A stretch of DNA of 64,000 bases, from assembly GCA_003576705.1 (NCBI GenBank), contig QOZS01000014.1:47598-111597 (forward strand), in the 5' to 3' direction. A model generated the notes under the pieces. That model was not told the DNA's origin. It was given only the letters and a program-made list of their open reading frames with translations, and did no database searches. Both the position numbers and the translations under genes were made by a program. This stretch comes from Desertibaculum subflavum (GTDB lineage Bacteria > Pseudomonadota > Alphaproteobacteria > Ferrovibrionales > Ferrovibrionaceae). Below, one piece after another: positions 51,596 through 59,312 of the stretch (positions within the stretch are counted from its first letter, which is position 1; the number at the start of each line of letters is the position of its first letter).

Positions 51596-51874
51596 CTATT
51601 CGTCGGAGACGCCGAATTCCTCGTCGATCTTGTTCTGCGCTTTCGCGTTCCAGAAGCAGAGAAAGACGAAGACGATCAGCGAGCCTTGTGCGGCCATGTA
51701 GAAGCCGAACGGGAAGCCCAGGATGCGGATCGAGTTCAGTTGCGGCGCGAACATGTGGATCAGGAAGCCGAACACGAACCAGATCACCAGGATCGTCCAC
51801 ATCAGCTTCGATGTGCGCCCCCAGTATTCCTGCGCCCTCTCGCGCGAAAGCGGTTGATGTGGCGTCGCAGCCAT
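51596..51874 (-). CDS. DUF4212 symporter small subunit
   Basis: 92 residues with two helices (LMWTILVIWFVFGFLIHMF and FPFGFYMAAQGSLIVFVFLCFW) and a short tail (NAKAQNKIDEEFGVSDE). This is the DUF4212 family, nearly always encoded next to an SSS symporter and thought to form its small subunit. It starts the symporter operon. A 173-bp gap to the divergent gene at 52048 should contain the promoter. Confidence 0.9.
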   Translation of the reverse strand: MAATPHQPLSRERAQEYWGRTSKLMWTILVIWFVFGFLIHMFAPQLNSIRILGFPFGFYMAAQGSLIVFVFLCFWNAKAQNKIDEEFGVSDE

Positions 51875-52047
51875 GTCGGTGACCTCCCCTAGCCCCGCGG
51901 CCGAATCGGATATGGGCCTGCTATCTGAACCGCTACCACGACGACTTCCAGCGTCACAATCCGACCAAAGTCGAATGTCGTTCGCATCTGCAATCTATTG
52001 CTGCAGTGCAATATCCGACGTCTTGGCTATTGCGGGGACGGGGGTGA

Positions 52048-52692
52048 ATGACGGAGCATGCCCGCGCCATGCGCCGCCTCGTCACCCGGTTCTTCCCACC
52101 TCCGATCCGCACGCCGGACGCATTGGGCGGCTTCCTTGTCGGCCAGGCGAACTACGTGACGCAGCGCGTCACCTACGAGTTCTGCCGCAACACGCTTGGC
52201 TATTTCGGCCAGCACATGTTCGCCGATCTGCGATTCCAGGCGCAGGAGCGCCTGTGCCGCTGGGAGGGCTTTGCCGCCGTGCTGGCCGACGGGCTGGTGC
52301 TGGCCGAGGGCCTGCTGCGCCCGGCCGCGCCGGCGCCGCTCTCGGCGTTGCGCGCCGGGCTGATCACCCTCTATGCCGACGGGCTGGCGGCACAACCGGA
52401 GCCGGTGCACCGCGCCGACGGATTCGCCGATCTGGTGGACAGCTTCGCCCATCGTCTGGATCGGGTCGCCGAGATCGAGCCGCGACCGGTGCGCGACATC
52501 GCCCATACCGGCGCGCGCCGCGTCTACGACGTCCTGCCGATCTATTCCGGCAACGAGGCGGCCGATCGCGAGGGGATCGACCGCGCCATGCTGTTCTGCC
52601 TCATCTCCGTCACCGATCAGCTGAGCCGGCGCCTGGATGCCGCGGCGGTTGGCGCCGCGCTGGTCGCGGCCCATGCCGACAAGGTCGCGTGA
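52048..52692 (+). CDS. conserved hypothetical protein
   Basis: 214 residues, soluble, mostly helical. Segments such as QANYVTQRVTYEFCRNTLGYFGQHMFADLRFQ and HTGARRVYDVLPIYSGNEAADREGIDRAMLFCLISVTDQLSRRL are regular and look conserved, but I do not recognise the family. It has two Cys and no signal or membrane segment. The next gene begins at a GTG that overlaps its stop (GTGA), so it is co-translated with the AlkB-like oxygenase. Confidence 0.7.
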   Translation: MTEHARAMRRLVTRFFPPPIRTPDALGGFLVGQANYVTQRVTYEFCRNTLGYFGQHMFADLRFQAQERLCRWEGFAAVLADGLVLAEGLLRPAAPAPLSALRAGLITLYADGLAAQPEPVHRADGFADLVDSFAHRLDRVAEIEPRPVRDIAHTGARRVYDVLPIYSGNEAADREGIDRAMLFCLISVTDQLSRRLDAAAVGAALVAAHADKVA

Positions 52693-53363
52693 CGACCCTG
52701 CCGGCGCTTGCCTTTTCATTCCCGGGGCGTTTCCAAACGCAAGCCGTGCCACATCTTGCCGGCATGCCGGAACCGAACGCACGCTACCTGCCGAATTTCC
52801 TGGCCGATGCCGACGCCGCCTTCGCCGAGCTGCTGCGCGCGACGCCGTGGCGCCAGGACAAGATCCGCATCATGGGCCGGGAGATCGCGCAGCCGCGATT
52901 GACCGCCTGGTACGGCGAGGCGGGCGCCACCTACACCTATTCCGGCCTGACCCTCGCGCCGCTGCCCTTCACGCCTCTGCTGGCGCGAATCAGGGATGCG
53001 GCCGAAGCGATCGCCGGCAGCGGCTTCAACAGCGTCCTGCTCAACCACTATCGCGACGGCGCCGACGGCGTCTCCTGGCACAGCGACGATGAGCCTGAAT
53101 TGGGGCCCGATCCGGTGATCGCGTCGGTCAGCCTCGGCGCCACCCGCCGCTTCGACCTGCGCCGCCGCGGCGATCACGGCCGGCGCGCGTCATTCGACCT
53201 GCAGCACGGCTCGCTGCTGCTGATGGGGCGCGGCTGCCAGATCGGGTGGCAGCACCGCATCGCCAAGACCCGGGCGCCGGTCGGCCCGCGGATCAATCTC
53301 ACCTTCCGGCAAATCTGCGGCGCCGGCGATCAACGCCGGGCGAGCCGCTCCTGCAAGGCGTGA
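52689..53363 (+). CDS. AlkB-like Fe(II)/2-oxoglutarate-dependent oxygenase
   Basis: 224 residues. The iron ligands are in VSWHSDDEPELG (HxD) and QHRIAKT; the 2-oxoglutarate Arg pair is in RINLTFRQI. LNHYRDGADGVSWHSDDE is the core AlkB pattern, and LSAWYG-like TAWYGEAGATYTYSG is like the ALKBH2/3 class. It could repair alkylated nucleic acid bases. The GTG at 52689 overlaps the upstream stop; the ATG at 52764 would give a 199-residue form closer to the conserved core. Confidence 0.87.
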   Translation: MTTLPALAFSFPGRFQTQAVPHLAGMPEPNARYLPNFLADADAAFAELLRATPWRQDKIRIMGREIAQPRLTAWYGEAGATYTYSGLTLAPLPFTPLLARIRDAAEAIAGSGFNSVLLNHYRDGADGVSWHSDDEPELGPDPVIASVSLGATRRFDLRRRGDHGRRASFDLQHGSLLLMGRGCQIGWQHRIAKTRAPVGPRINLTFRQICGAGDQRRASRSCKA

Positions 53364-53680
53364 ACGTAGCGGCGGTCGTCCTCACCGAGACGGCCGGCCT
53401 CGAGATCGGCGAGAAACCCTTCGAGATCCTCCCGCGTATCCTGCATCAGGTCGGCGCGGCCGAGCAGCGCCCGCAGCACCGCCGCCGTGTCGCCGCTGAC
53501 CGGCGCCGGCGGCGCGGCGGACCGCTGCGCCTCGACCAGAAGCTCGCTCCAATCGGCGTCCAGCGACCTCACCTTGGCCGCGAGCTCACGTGCGGCGGCC
53601 AGCACCGCGTCGTCCTCCGGCCGGTCCAGCCGGTGCAGGAGATGCAGGATTCCGTCCCGCGTCGGCGAATCGTAAACCAT
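53330..53680 (-). CDS. small hypothetical protein
   Basis: 116 residues, helical, acidic in the middle, no signal or membrane segment. It starts MVYDSPTRDGILHLLHRLDRPEDDAVLAA and has two similar helix pairs (AAARELAAKV and DTREDLEGFLADLEAG). The family is not recognised. It is convergent with the AlkB-like gene and overlaps it by 34 bp, and is divergent from cspA, with whose promoter it shares the intergenic space. Confidence 0.65.
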   Translation of the reverse strand: MVYDSPTRDGILHLLHRLDRPEDDAVLAAARELAAKVRSLDADWSELLVEAQRSAAPPAPVSGDTAAVLRALLGRADLMQDTREDLEGFLADLEAGRLGEDDRRYVHALQERLARR

Positions 53681-53715
53681 CCCGAATCCCTACCATGACC
53701 CGGCCACGAATTCAC

Positions 53716-53894
53716 TTGACACTCCAAGGGGCCTCTGTGCCTAGTGGTTGGGCACCTGACGTTTTGGCTACACTGCCGGCTCTTCGCTCCCAGGTGGGCG
53801 AACCAACCAGCTACCAAAATCCAGGCTACACGAAGGCTGTGCGATGGTCGCACGGCTGAGCGACCGCGTGCGAGCGCGGGTTTGGAGAGACTAC
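53716..53894 (+). promoter_or_regulatory. cspA promoter and structured 5' leader
   Basis: A -35 box TTGACA (53716-53721) is followed by a weak -10 near CTAGTG (53741-53746), giving a leader of roughly 145 nt. In the leader, GGTTGG (53746-53751) can pair with CCAACC (53803-53808) and CACCTG (53753-53758) with CAGGTG (53791-53796). TTTTGG (53762-53767) in the loop can pair with CCAAAA (53814-53819), a possible pseudoknot. A second hairpin GGTCGC/GCGACC (53846-53865) follows. Long leaders that refold in the cold are known for cspA genes. The start point is inferred. Confidence 0.5.
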
Positions 53895-54098
53895 ATGGCT
53901 ACCGGAACCGTGAAGTGGTTCAACAATACCAAGGGCTACGGCTTCATCCAGCCTGAGGACGGCTCGAAGGACGTGTTCGTGCACATCAGTGCGGTCGAGC
54001 GCGCCGGCCTCCGCGGACTGGTGGAAGGCCAGCGGGTGTCCTACGACGTTGCCATGGAGCGCGGCAAGGCCGCGGCCGGCAACCTCAAGGCGCTCTGA
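53895..54098 (+). CDS. cold shock domain protein
   Basis: 67 residues, a single cold-shock domain. Both RNA-binding motifs are present: KGYGFIQPEDG (RNP1) and DVFVHISAV (RNP2), and the N-terminus TVKWFN is standard. It binds single-stranded RNA and DNA and helps translation at low temperature or under stress. The ATG at 53895 follows GGAG, while an upstream ATG at 53844 would add residues that do not belong to the fold. It has a long structured leader and its own terminator, so it is monocistronic. Confidence 0.95.
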   Translation: MATGTVKWFNNTKGYGFIQPEDGSKDVFVHISAVERAGLRGLVEGQRVSYDVAMERGKAAAGNLKAL

Positions 54099-54124
54099 CG
54101 ACCTTACGGCTTCGGCCGACCTGA

Positions 54125-54160
54125 ACGGCGGTCCCTCCCCCGGGGCCGCCGTTTTTGTTT
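54125..54160 (+). terminator. intrinsic terminator of the cold shock gene
   Basis: ACGGCGG (54125-54131) pairs with CCGCCGT (54146-54152), extended by four further pairs (54132-54135 with 54142-54145). It is followed by TTTTTGTTTG. The stem is GC-rich and the T-run immediate, so this is a strong Rho-independent terminator 26 bp after the stop. Confidence 0.92.
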
Positions 54161-54203
54161 GCCCCTCGTTTTGTCGGCGTCGGGGCCGTGCGATAGTCGG
54201 CCG

Positions 54204-55202
54204 ATGCCCCGCATCCTGCTGACCCATTCCGAGGCGATGTTCCGCGGCTATTACGGCGACGCCGCGCTGGCGGCGCTGCAGGCCGTCGGCACCGTGGTGC
54301 GGAACCCGCATGCCGACCGCCCGCTGGCGACAGCCGAACTGATCGCGCTCGCCCGCGACTGCCGGATCATCGTTTCCGACCGGCAGACGCCCGGCGAAGC
54401 GGCGGTGTTCGGCCAGCTTCCGGACCTGGCCGCCTTCGTGCGCTGCGCAGTGGACATCCGCAATATCGACGTCGCGGCGGCCAGCGCGGCCGGCGTGCTG
54501 GTGACGCGGGCAAGCCCCGGCTTCGTGCCGGCGGTCAGCGAATGGATCCTCGGCGCCATGGTGGCGCTGGCGCGCCGCCTGCCCGAGGCTGTCGCGGAGT
54601 ATCGCGCCGGGCGGCAACCGCCGGCCGAGATGGGCGTGCAGCTCGCCGGCGCCACGGCCGGCGTGATCGGCTACGGCGCCATCGGGCGCCATGTGGTCGG
54701 CATTCTCAAGGCGATCGGCATGCGCGTGCTGGTCACCGACCCGCATGTCGCCGTCCCGCCCGAGGCCGGGACGGAACAGGTGGCGCTGCCCGATCTGCTG
54801 ACCCGCGCCGATTTCGTCATCTGTCTCGCGGTCGCGACTGAGGCGACGGAGAACCTGATCGACGCAGCCGCGCTCGCGCGCATGAAGCCGACGGCGTTTC
54901 TGGTCAATGCCTCGCGCGGCAACCTGATCGACGAGACGGCGCTGCACGCGGTTCTGGGGGATGGCCGGATCGCTGGCGCCGCGCTCGATGTCGGCCGCGC
55001 CGCCGACCAGATGCCCTCGCCGGCGCTCGCGCGCCTGCCCAATGTGATCGCCACGCCGCATATCGGCGGCCTGACGCCGGAAGCCGTGCAGCACCAGGCG
55101 ATGGAGACGACGCGCCAGGTCGCCGCCATCGCGCAGGGCGAGGCGCCACCCGGCGCCGTCAATGCCGAGGCCGCGCATCGCCTGCAGCGGCTGAGGCAAT
55201 AA
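54204..55202 (+). CDS. D-2-hydroxyacid dehydrogenase family protein
   Basis: 332 residues. The NAD-binding loop is GVIGYGAIGRHVVGIL and the Arg of the active site is in LVNASRGNLID; the catalytic His is in ATPHIGGLTPEA. The Glu that usually follows in the pattern DVFxxEP is not seen: the matching stretch is LDVGRAADQMPS, with Ala at the Glu position and Asp next to it. The enzyme may still work through that Asp or act on an unusual substrate. The ATG at 54204 is chosen because the earlier frame start lacks family residues. It is followed 10 bp later by an amidohydrolase. Confidence 0.88.
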   Translation: MPRILLTHSEAMFRGYYGDAALAALQAVGTVVRNPHADRPLATAELIALARDCRIIVSDRQTPGEAAVFGQLPDLAAFVRCAVDIRNIDVAAASAAGVLVTRASPGFVPAVSEWILGAMVALARRLPEAVAEYRAGRQPPAEMGVQLAGATAGVIGYGAIGRHVVGILKAIGMRVLVTDPHVAVPPEAGTEQVALPDLLTRADFVICLAVATEATENLIDAAALARMKPTAFLVNASRGNLIDETALHAVLGDGRIAGAALDVGRAADQMPSPALARLPNVIATPHIGGLTPEAVQHQAMETTRQVAAIAQGEAPPGAVNAEAAHRLQRLRQ

Positions 55203-55212
55203 GGGAGGGAAC

Positions 55213-56052
55213 ATGGCGAGCGAAGCGGGAAAGCCCACCATCGAGGTGCCGCCCGGCGCCTGCGACACGCATATGCATGTCTACTATGCCGGCCATCCGG
55301 CCGCGCCGACCGCCGCCGCGCCACCGCCCGACGGCCCGCCCGAGGCCTATCGCGCCGTACAGCGCCGGCTCGGCCTTGAGCGCGTCGTGGTGGTGCAGCC
55401 TTCGGCCTATGGCTTCGACAACGAGCCGACCTTGCGCGCCATGCGCGACCTCGCGCCCGGCACGCGCGGCGTCGCCGTGGTCGGCCCGCAGACCAGCGAC
55501 GCCGAGCTGGACCGCCTGACCAAGGCCGGCATCCGCGGCGCCCGCTTCTTCATGCTGCCGGGCGGTGCGCTGCCCTGGGAGCACCTCGCCGAGACCGGCG
55601 CGCGCGTACAGAACTTCGGCTGGCATGTGCAGCTGCAGATGGACGGCCGCCTGCTGCACGAGCGGCTCGACCTCGTGCGCGGCTTTCCCGGCCAGGTGGT
55701 GATCGATCACAACGGCAAGTTCCTGGAGCCGGTGGGCCGCGACCACCCCGGCATGCAGGCGCTCTACGCGCTGCTCGATACCGGCCGGGTCTGGGTCAAG
55801 TGCTCGGCACCCTACGAGACCTCGAAGACCGGCCACCCCAAATTCGCCGATGTCAGCGCCATCGCCCGCGGCCTGATCGCGCATGCGCCGGAACGGATGC
55901 TGTGGGCGACCAACTGGCCGCATCCGGGCCAGCCGAAGGACGGCCGCACCGACGAGGCCATGCTGCTCGACCTCTTGGCCGACTGGGCGCCGGATGCGGG
56001 CCTGCGCAAGCGGATACTGGTCGACAACCCGGCGGCGCTCTACGGCTTCTGA
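55213..56052 (+). CDS. amidohydrolase-2 family (LigI/lactonase-like) hydrolase
   Basis: 279 residues. The first-strand metal pattern is CDTHMHVY, later positions are FGWHVQLQMDG and VIDHNGK, and the last-strand Asp/Asn region is MLWATNWPHP, an amidohydrolase-2 layout. Close families hydrolyse lactones such as 2-pyrone-4,6-dicarboxylate or galactarolactone. It lies 10 bp after the D-2-hydroxyacid dehydrogenase gene, so the pair could oxidise and open a sugar-acid or aromatic-derived lactone. Confidence 0.85.
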   Translation: MASEAGKPTIEVPPGACDTHMHVYYAGHPAAPTAAAPPPDGPPEAYRAVQRRLGLERVVVVQPSAYGFDNEPTLRAMRDLAPGTRGVAVVGPQTSDAELDRLTKAGIRGARFFMLPGGALPWEHLAETGARVQNFGWHVQLQMDGRLLHERLDLVRGFPGQVVIDHNGKFLEPVGRDHPGMQALYALLDTGRVWVKCSAPYETSKTGHPKFADVSAIARGLIAHAPERMLWATNWPHPGQPKDGRTDEAMLLDLLADWAPDAGLRKRILVDNPAALYGF

Positions 56053-56068
56053 GCGCCGGTGCGCCGCC

Positions 56069-56416
56069 TCACCACATCCAGGTCGTCGGGTTCGGGATCG
56101 GCTTGCCCTCGCCGGCCAGCATGAAGCCCTTGATCAGCCGAATCAGCATCCAGACCACCGTCGCCAGCATGATCAGGAAACCGATCAGGATGAAGGTGGT
56201 GACGGCGCCGATCACCGAGAACAGGATGCCGATCCAGAAGGTGCGGATCTGCCAGGTGAAGTGCGTGGCCGCGTCCGGCGATGCCTCGCCGCGCTTCAGA
56301 TAAGCGACGATCACACCCGCGAGGGTCGTAATACCGACGACGAAGCCGATGAAATATAGGATGTAGACGAGTTTGACAGTGTCGAACTTGGCGGCCGTCG
56401 ACTCCGTGCTGACCAT
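56069..56416 (-). CDS. DUF4870-like small membrane protein
   Basis: 115 residues with about three hydrophobic segments (LVYILYFIGFVVGITTLAGVI, FWIGILFSVIGAVTTFILIGFLIML and the end of the second pair). The pattern TFWIGILFSVIGAVTTF and MLIRLIKGFMLAGEGKPIPNP matches DUF4870/Tic20-like bacterial proteins. The function is unknown. It is divergent from the flavoprotein at 56592, with the FNR-type box in the gap. Confidence 0.75.
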   Translation of the reverse strand: MVSTESTAAKFDTVKLVYILYFIGFVVGITTLAGVIVAYLKRGEASPDAATHFTWQIRTFWIGILFSVIGAVTTFILIGFLIMLATVVWMLIRLIKGFMLAGEGKPIPNPTTWMW

Positions 56417-56512
56417 GTTCTACGCCCCCGCATCTGCGTCGCCCCCCGGCGAATCGCATACAAATGCTAGACAGTGCGCAGATCGTTGTCGAACCGCGCA
56501 TGAATGCCTCGC

Positions 56513-56526
56513 TTGAGGCAGATCAA
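56513..56526. promoter_or_regulatory. FNR/FixK-type box TTGAG-N4-ATCAA
   Basis: TTGAGGCAGATCAA differs from the FNR/FixK consensus TTGAT-N4-ATCAA at one position. It lies 66 bp before the sulfide:quinone-reductase-like gene and 97 bp before the divergent DUF4870-like gene. The arms overlap a small repeat GCCTC/GAGGC, and no strong -10 stands at the ideal distance, so control of the flavoprotein by oxygen is plausible but not shown. Confidence 0.5.
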
Positions 56527-56591
56527 GGCGGCAACCTCGTCTACCGGCCAACCTCCCCTGCATAAGCCCGAACAGGTGGAGGAACAGGTTC

Positions 56592-57878
56592 ATGGCCGAA
56601 GTCGTGGTCCTCGGTGCCGGCCTCGGCGGCGTGCTGCAGGCCTATGAGCTGAAGGCGAAGCTCGGCAAGGGCGACCGCCTGACGGTCGTCAGCAAGGGTT
56701 CGACCTTCCATTTCGTCCCGTCCAATCCCTGGGTAGCGGTCGACTGGCGGACCCGCGATTCGATCGAGGTCGACCTGCGGCCGATTTTCGCCCGCCTCGG
56801 CATCGGCCTGATCACCACGCCTGCGGAACGGGTGGTGGCGTCGGAGAACGCCATCGTGCTCGAGAACGGCGAGCGGGTGCCGTACGACTTCCTGGTCGTC
56901 GCCACCGGACCCGATCTCGCCTTCGACGAGATCCAGGGCCTCGGACCGGCCGGCTTCACGCAATCGATCTGCCATGTCGACCACGCGGTCGGGGCCGCGG
57001 AAGCGTTCCGCAAATTCGCCGAGAAGCCAGGCCCGATCATCATCGGCGCCGCGCAGGGCGCCTCCTGCTTCGGCCCGGCCTACGAGTTCGCCTTCATCCT
57101 CGACACCGAGCTGCGCCGGCGGCGCATCCGCGACCGGGTGCCGATGACCTTCGTGACGGCGGAGCCCTATATCGGCCATCTCGGGCTTGACGGCGTCGGC
57201 GATACCAAGGGCCTGCTCGAAGGCGAGATGCGCGGCGCCCATATCAAGTGGATGACGTCGAGCCGGATCCGCGCGGTGACGGACGGCCAGATGGCGGTCG
57301 AGCACGTCGACGATTCGGGCACCGTCGCCGGCAGCGACGACCTGCCCTTCGCCTATTCGATGATCCTGCCGGCCTTCCGCGGCGTGAAGGCGCTCGCCGG
57401 CAATGAGGGCCTGACCAATCCGCGCGGCTTCGTCATCGTCGACAAGTTCCAGCGCAACCCGACGCATCCGAACATCTTCGCCGTCGGCGTCTGCGTCGCC
57501 ATCCCGCCGGTGGGCAAGAGCCCGGTGCCGGTCGGCGTGCCGAAGACCGGCTTCATGATCGAATCCATGGTGACGGCGGTGGCGGAGAATATCGGGCTGC
57601 TGCTGCGCGGGCAGGAAGCCAGGTACCAGGCGACCTGGAACGCCGTCTGCCTGGCCGATTTCGGCGACCGCGGCGTCGCCTTCATCGCCCAGCCGCAGAT
57701 TCCGCCGCGGAACATCAACTGGGCCAAGGAAGGCAAGTGGGTCCACTTTGCCAAGATCGGCTTCGAGAAGTATTTCATCGGCAAGATCCGCCGCGGCGAG
57801 AGCGAGCCCTTCTACGAGCGCCTGACCCTCGACCTGCTCGGCATCCGCAAGTTGAAGGAGATCCACCCCGCCGCCTGA
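56592..57878 (+). CDS. sulfide:quinone oxidoreductase-like FAD protein
   Basis: 428 residues. The FAD loop is VVVLGAGLGGVLQAYEL, a second FAD strand is FLVVATGPDL, and the C-terminal ATP-like FAD contact is NIFAVGVCVAIPP. Cys in GASCFGPAYE and in AVGVCVAI are in the positions of the redox pair of sulfide:quinone reductases. The C-terminal amphipathic region (KWVHFAKIGFEKYFIGKIRRG) fits membrane association. It may oxidise sulfide to polysulfide and reduce quinone. A relative with another thiol substrate cannot be excluded. Confidence 0.85.
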   Translation: MAEVVVLGAGLGGVLQAYELKAKLGKGDRLTVVSKGSTFHFVPSNPWVAVDWRTRDSIEVDLRPIFARLGIGLITTPAERVVASENAIVLENGERVPYDFLVVATGPDLAFDEIQGLGPAGFTQSICHVDHAVGAAEAFRKFAEKPGPIIIGAAQGASCFGPAYEFAFILDTELRRRRIRDRVPMTFVTAEPYIGHLGLDGVGDTKGLLEGEMRGAHIKWMTSSRIRAVTDGQMAVEHVDDSGTVAGSDDLPFAYSMILPAFRGVKALAGNEGLTNPRGFVIVDKFQRNPTHPNIFAVGVCVAIPPVGKSPVPVGVPKTGFMIESMVTAVAENIGLLLRGQEARYQATWNAVCLADFGDRGVAFIAQPQIPPRNINWAKEGKWVHFAKIGFEKYFIGKIRRGESEPFYERLTLDLLGIRKLKEIHPAA

Positions 57879-57983
57879 CCCCGGTCATGCGGCACGCGCC
57901 CGGATGGAATGCCCTGTGCGGGTGGGTTTCGCCGGTCACCTCCGCTATATAGCTCCCAACTGGGATCCGACCGGAGGAAAGCC

Positions 57984-59150
57984 ATGACCGCCTGCATCGT
58001 CGGCTGGGCGCACAGCAAGTTCGGCAAGCTGGATGGCCGCGACATCGAGAGCCTGATCGTCGAGGTGGCGACCGGCGCCATCGCCGATGCCGGCCTCGCG
58101 CCGAAGGATATCGACCGCATCTTCATCGGCACCTTCAATGCCGGCATGGAGCGGCAGGAATTCGTGTCCTCGCTCGTGCTGCAGGCGGCGCCGGAGCTTC
58201 GTTTCACCCCGGCGACCCGGGTCGAGAATGCCTGCGCCACCGGCTCGGCCGCGATCCACCAGGGCATCGCGGCGCTGGCGGCGAAGCAGGCCCGCTTCGT
58301 GCTCGCCATCGGCGTCGAGAAGATGACGACGCTGTCCAGCAAGGATGTCGGCGACTGCCTGATCAAGGCGAGCTATCTGAAGGAGGACGGCGACGAGCCG
58401 GCCGGTTTCGCCGGCGTGTTCGGCCGCATCGCGCAGATGTATTTCCAGCGCTATGGCGACCAGTCGGATGCGCTGGCCCGTATCGCCGCCAAGAACCATA
58501 AGAACGGCGTCGCCAACCCGCTCGCCCATATGCAGAAGGATTTCGGCTACGAGTTCTGCCGCCAGGTCTCCGACAAGAACCCTCTGGTGGCAGGGCCGCT
58601 GAAGCGGACCGATTGCTCGCTGGTTTCCGACGGCGCCGCCGCCGTGGTGCTGACCGACGTGTCGAACGCGCTCGGCATGCAGAAGGCGATCGCCTTCCGC
58701 GCCACCCAGCAGGTCAACGACTACCTGCCGATGTCGAAGCGCGACATCGTCGATTTCGACGGCCCGGCCGAGGCCTGGCGCCGCGCCTTCGCGCAATCCG
58801 GCGTGAGGCTGGATGACCTCGGCCTGGTCGAGACGCATGACTGCTTCACCATGGCCGAGCTGATCGAGTACGAGGCAATGGGCCTGACGCCGAAGGGCCA
58901 GGGTGCGCGTGCCATCCTGGAAGGCTGGACCGAGAAGGACGGCAGGCTGCCGGTCAATCCTTCGGGCGGCCTCAAGTCGAAGGGTCATCCGATCGGCGCC
59001 ACCGGCGTCTCCATGCACGTGATGGCCTCGATGCAGCTCTCCGGCACGGCCGGCGGCATGCAGGTGAAGGCGCCGAAACTCGCCGGCGTGTTCAACATGG
59101 GCGGCGCCGCGGTCGCCAACTACGTCTCGATCCTCGAGCCGCTGCGCTAG
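57984..59150 (+). CDS. thiolase/SCP-x-like acetyl-CoA acetyltransferase
   Basis: 388 residues. The nucleophile Cys is in VENACATGSAAIH, the His motif is THDCFTMAEL, and SKGHPIGATGVSMH is the C-terminal active-site loop. The usual CxGGG second Cys is missing; the matching stretch is VFNMGGAAVANY, as in SCP2-thiolase-like proteins. It probably condenses or cleaves an acyl-CoA in a degradation pathway, with the SDR and AcuI-type genes downstream. The frame is open from 57909, but the ATG at 57984 follows GGAGG. Confidence 0.87.
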   Translation: MTACIVGWAHSKFGKLDGRDIESLIVEVATGAIADAGLAPKDIDRIFIGTFNAGMERQEFVSSLVLQAAPELRFTPATRVENACATGSAAIHQGIAALAAKQARFVLAIGVEKMTTLSSKDVGDCLIKASYLKEDGDEPAGFAGVFGRIAQMYFQRYGDQSDALARIAAKNHKNGVANPLAHMQKDFGYEFCRQVSDKNPLVAGPLKRTDCSLVSDGAAAVVLTDVSNALGMQKAIAFRATQQVNDYLPMSKRDIVDFDGPAEAWRRAFAQSGVRLDDLGLVETHDCFTMAELIEYEAMGLTPKGQGARAILEGWTEKDGRLPVNPSGGLKSKGHPIGATGVSMHVMASMQLSGTAGGMQVKAPKLAGVFNMGGAAVANYVSILEPLR

Positions 59151-59156
59151 TCATAG

Positions 59157-59290
59157 CCCTCCCTCGGCCGAAGGCCGGGGGAGGGTTGGGTGGGGGTTTT
59201 TGTGTTTTTCGGCGCCGTCGCGCGACGACCAGCAAAAACACAAAAACCCCCACCCCGCCTCCCCCACGCCGCTGCGCGGCGCGAGGGAGG
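59157..59290. repeat. nested REP-like inverted repeat
   Basis: A perfect 22-bp inverted repeat has arms at 59188-59209 and 59234-59255 and a 24-nt centre; 8 more paired bases lie outside (59177-59184 with 59258-59265). Each arm also ends in its own hairpin: left 59157-59169 with 59173-59185 (13 bp, one G-T), right CGCCGC/GCGGCG at 59267-59281 with GGGAGG/CCTCCC flanks. The DNA can therefore fold as one long stem or as two side hairpins, the shape of a BIME/REP element. It lies between the thiolase and SDR genes and is likely one of many genomic copies. Confidence 0.8.
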
Positions 59291-59312
59291 AGTAAAAAGG
59301 GGAGGAACCACA

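Noticed and set aside
51873..53363. 496-residue open frame ending in the AlkB-like protein
   Set aside because: The upstream half is the wrong frame of the gene at 52048 and has no conserved features; the GTGA overlap at 52689 explains the true start.
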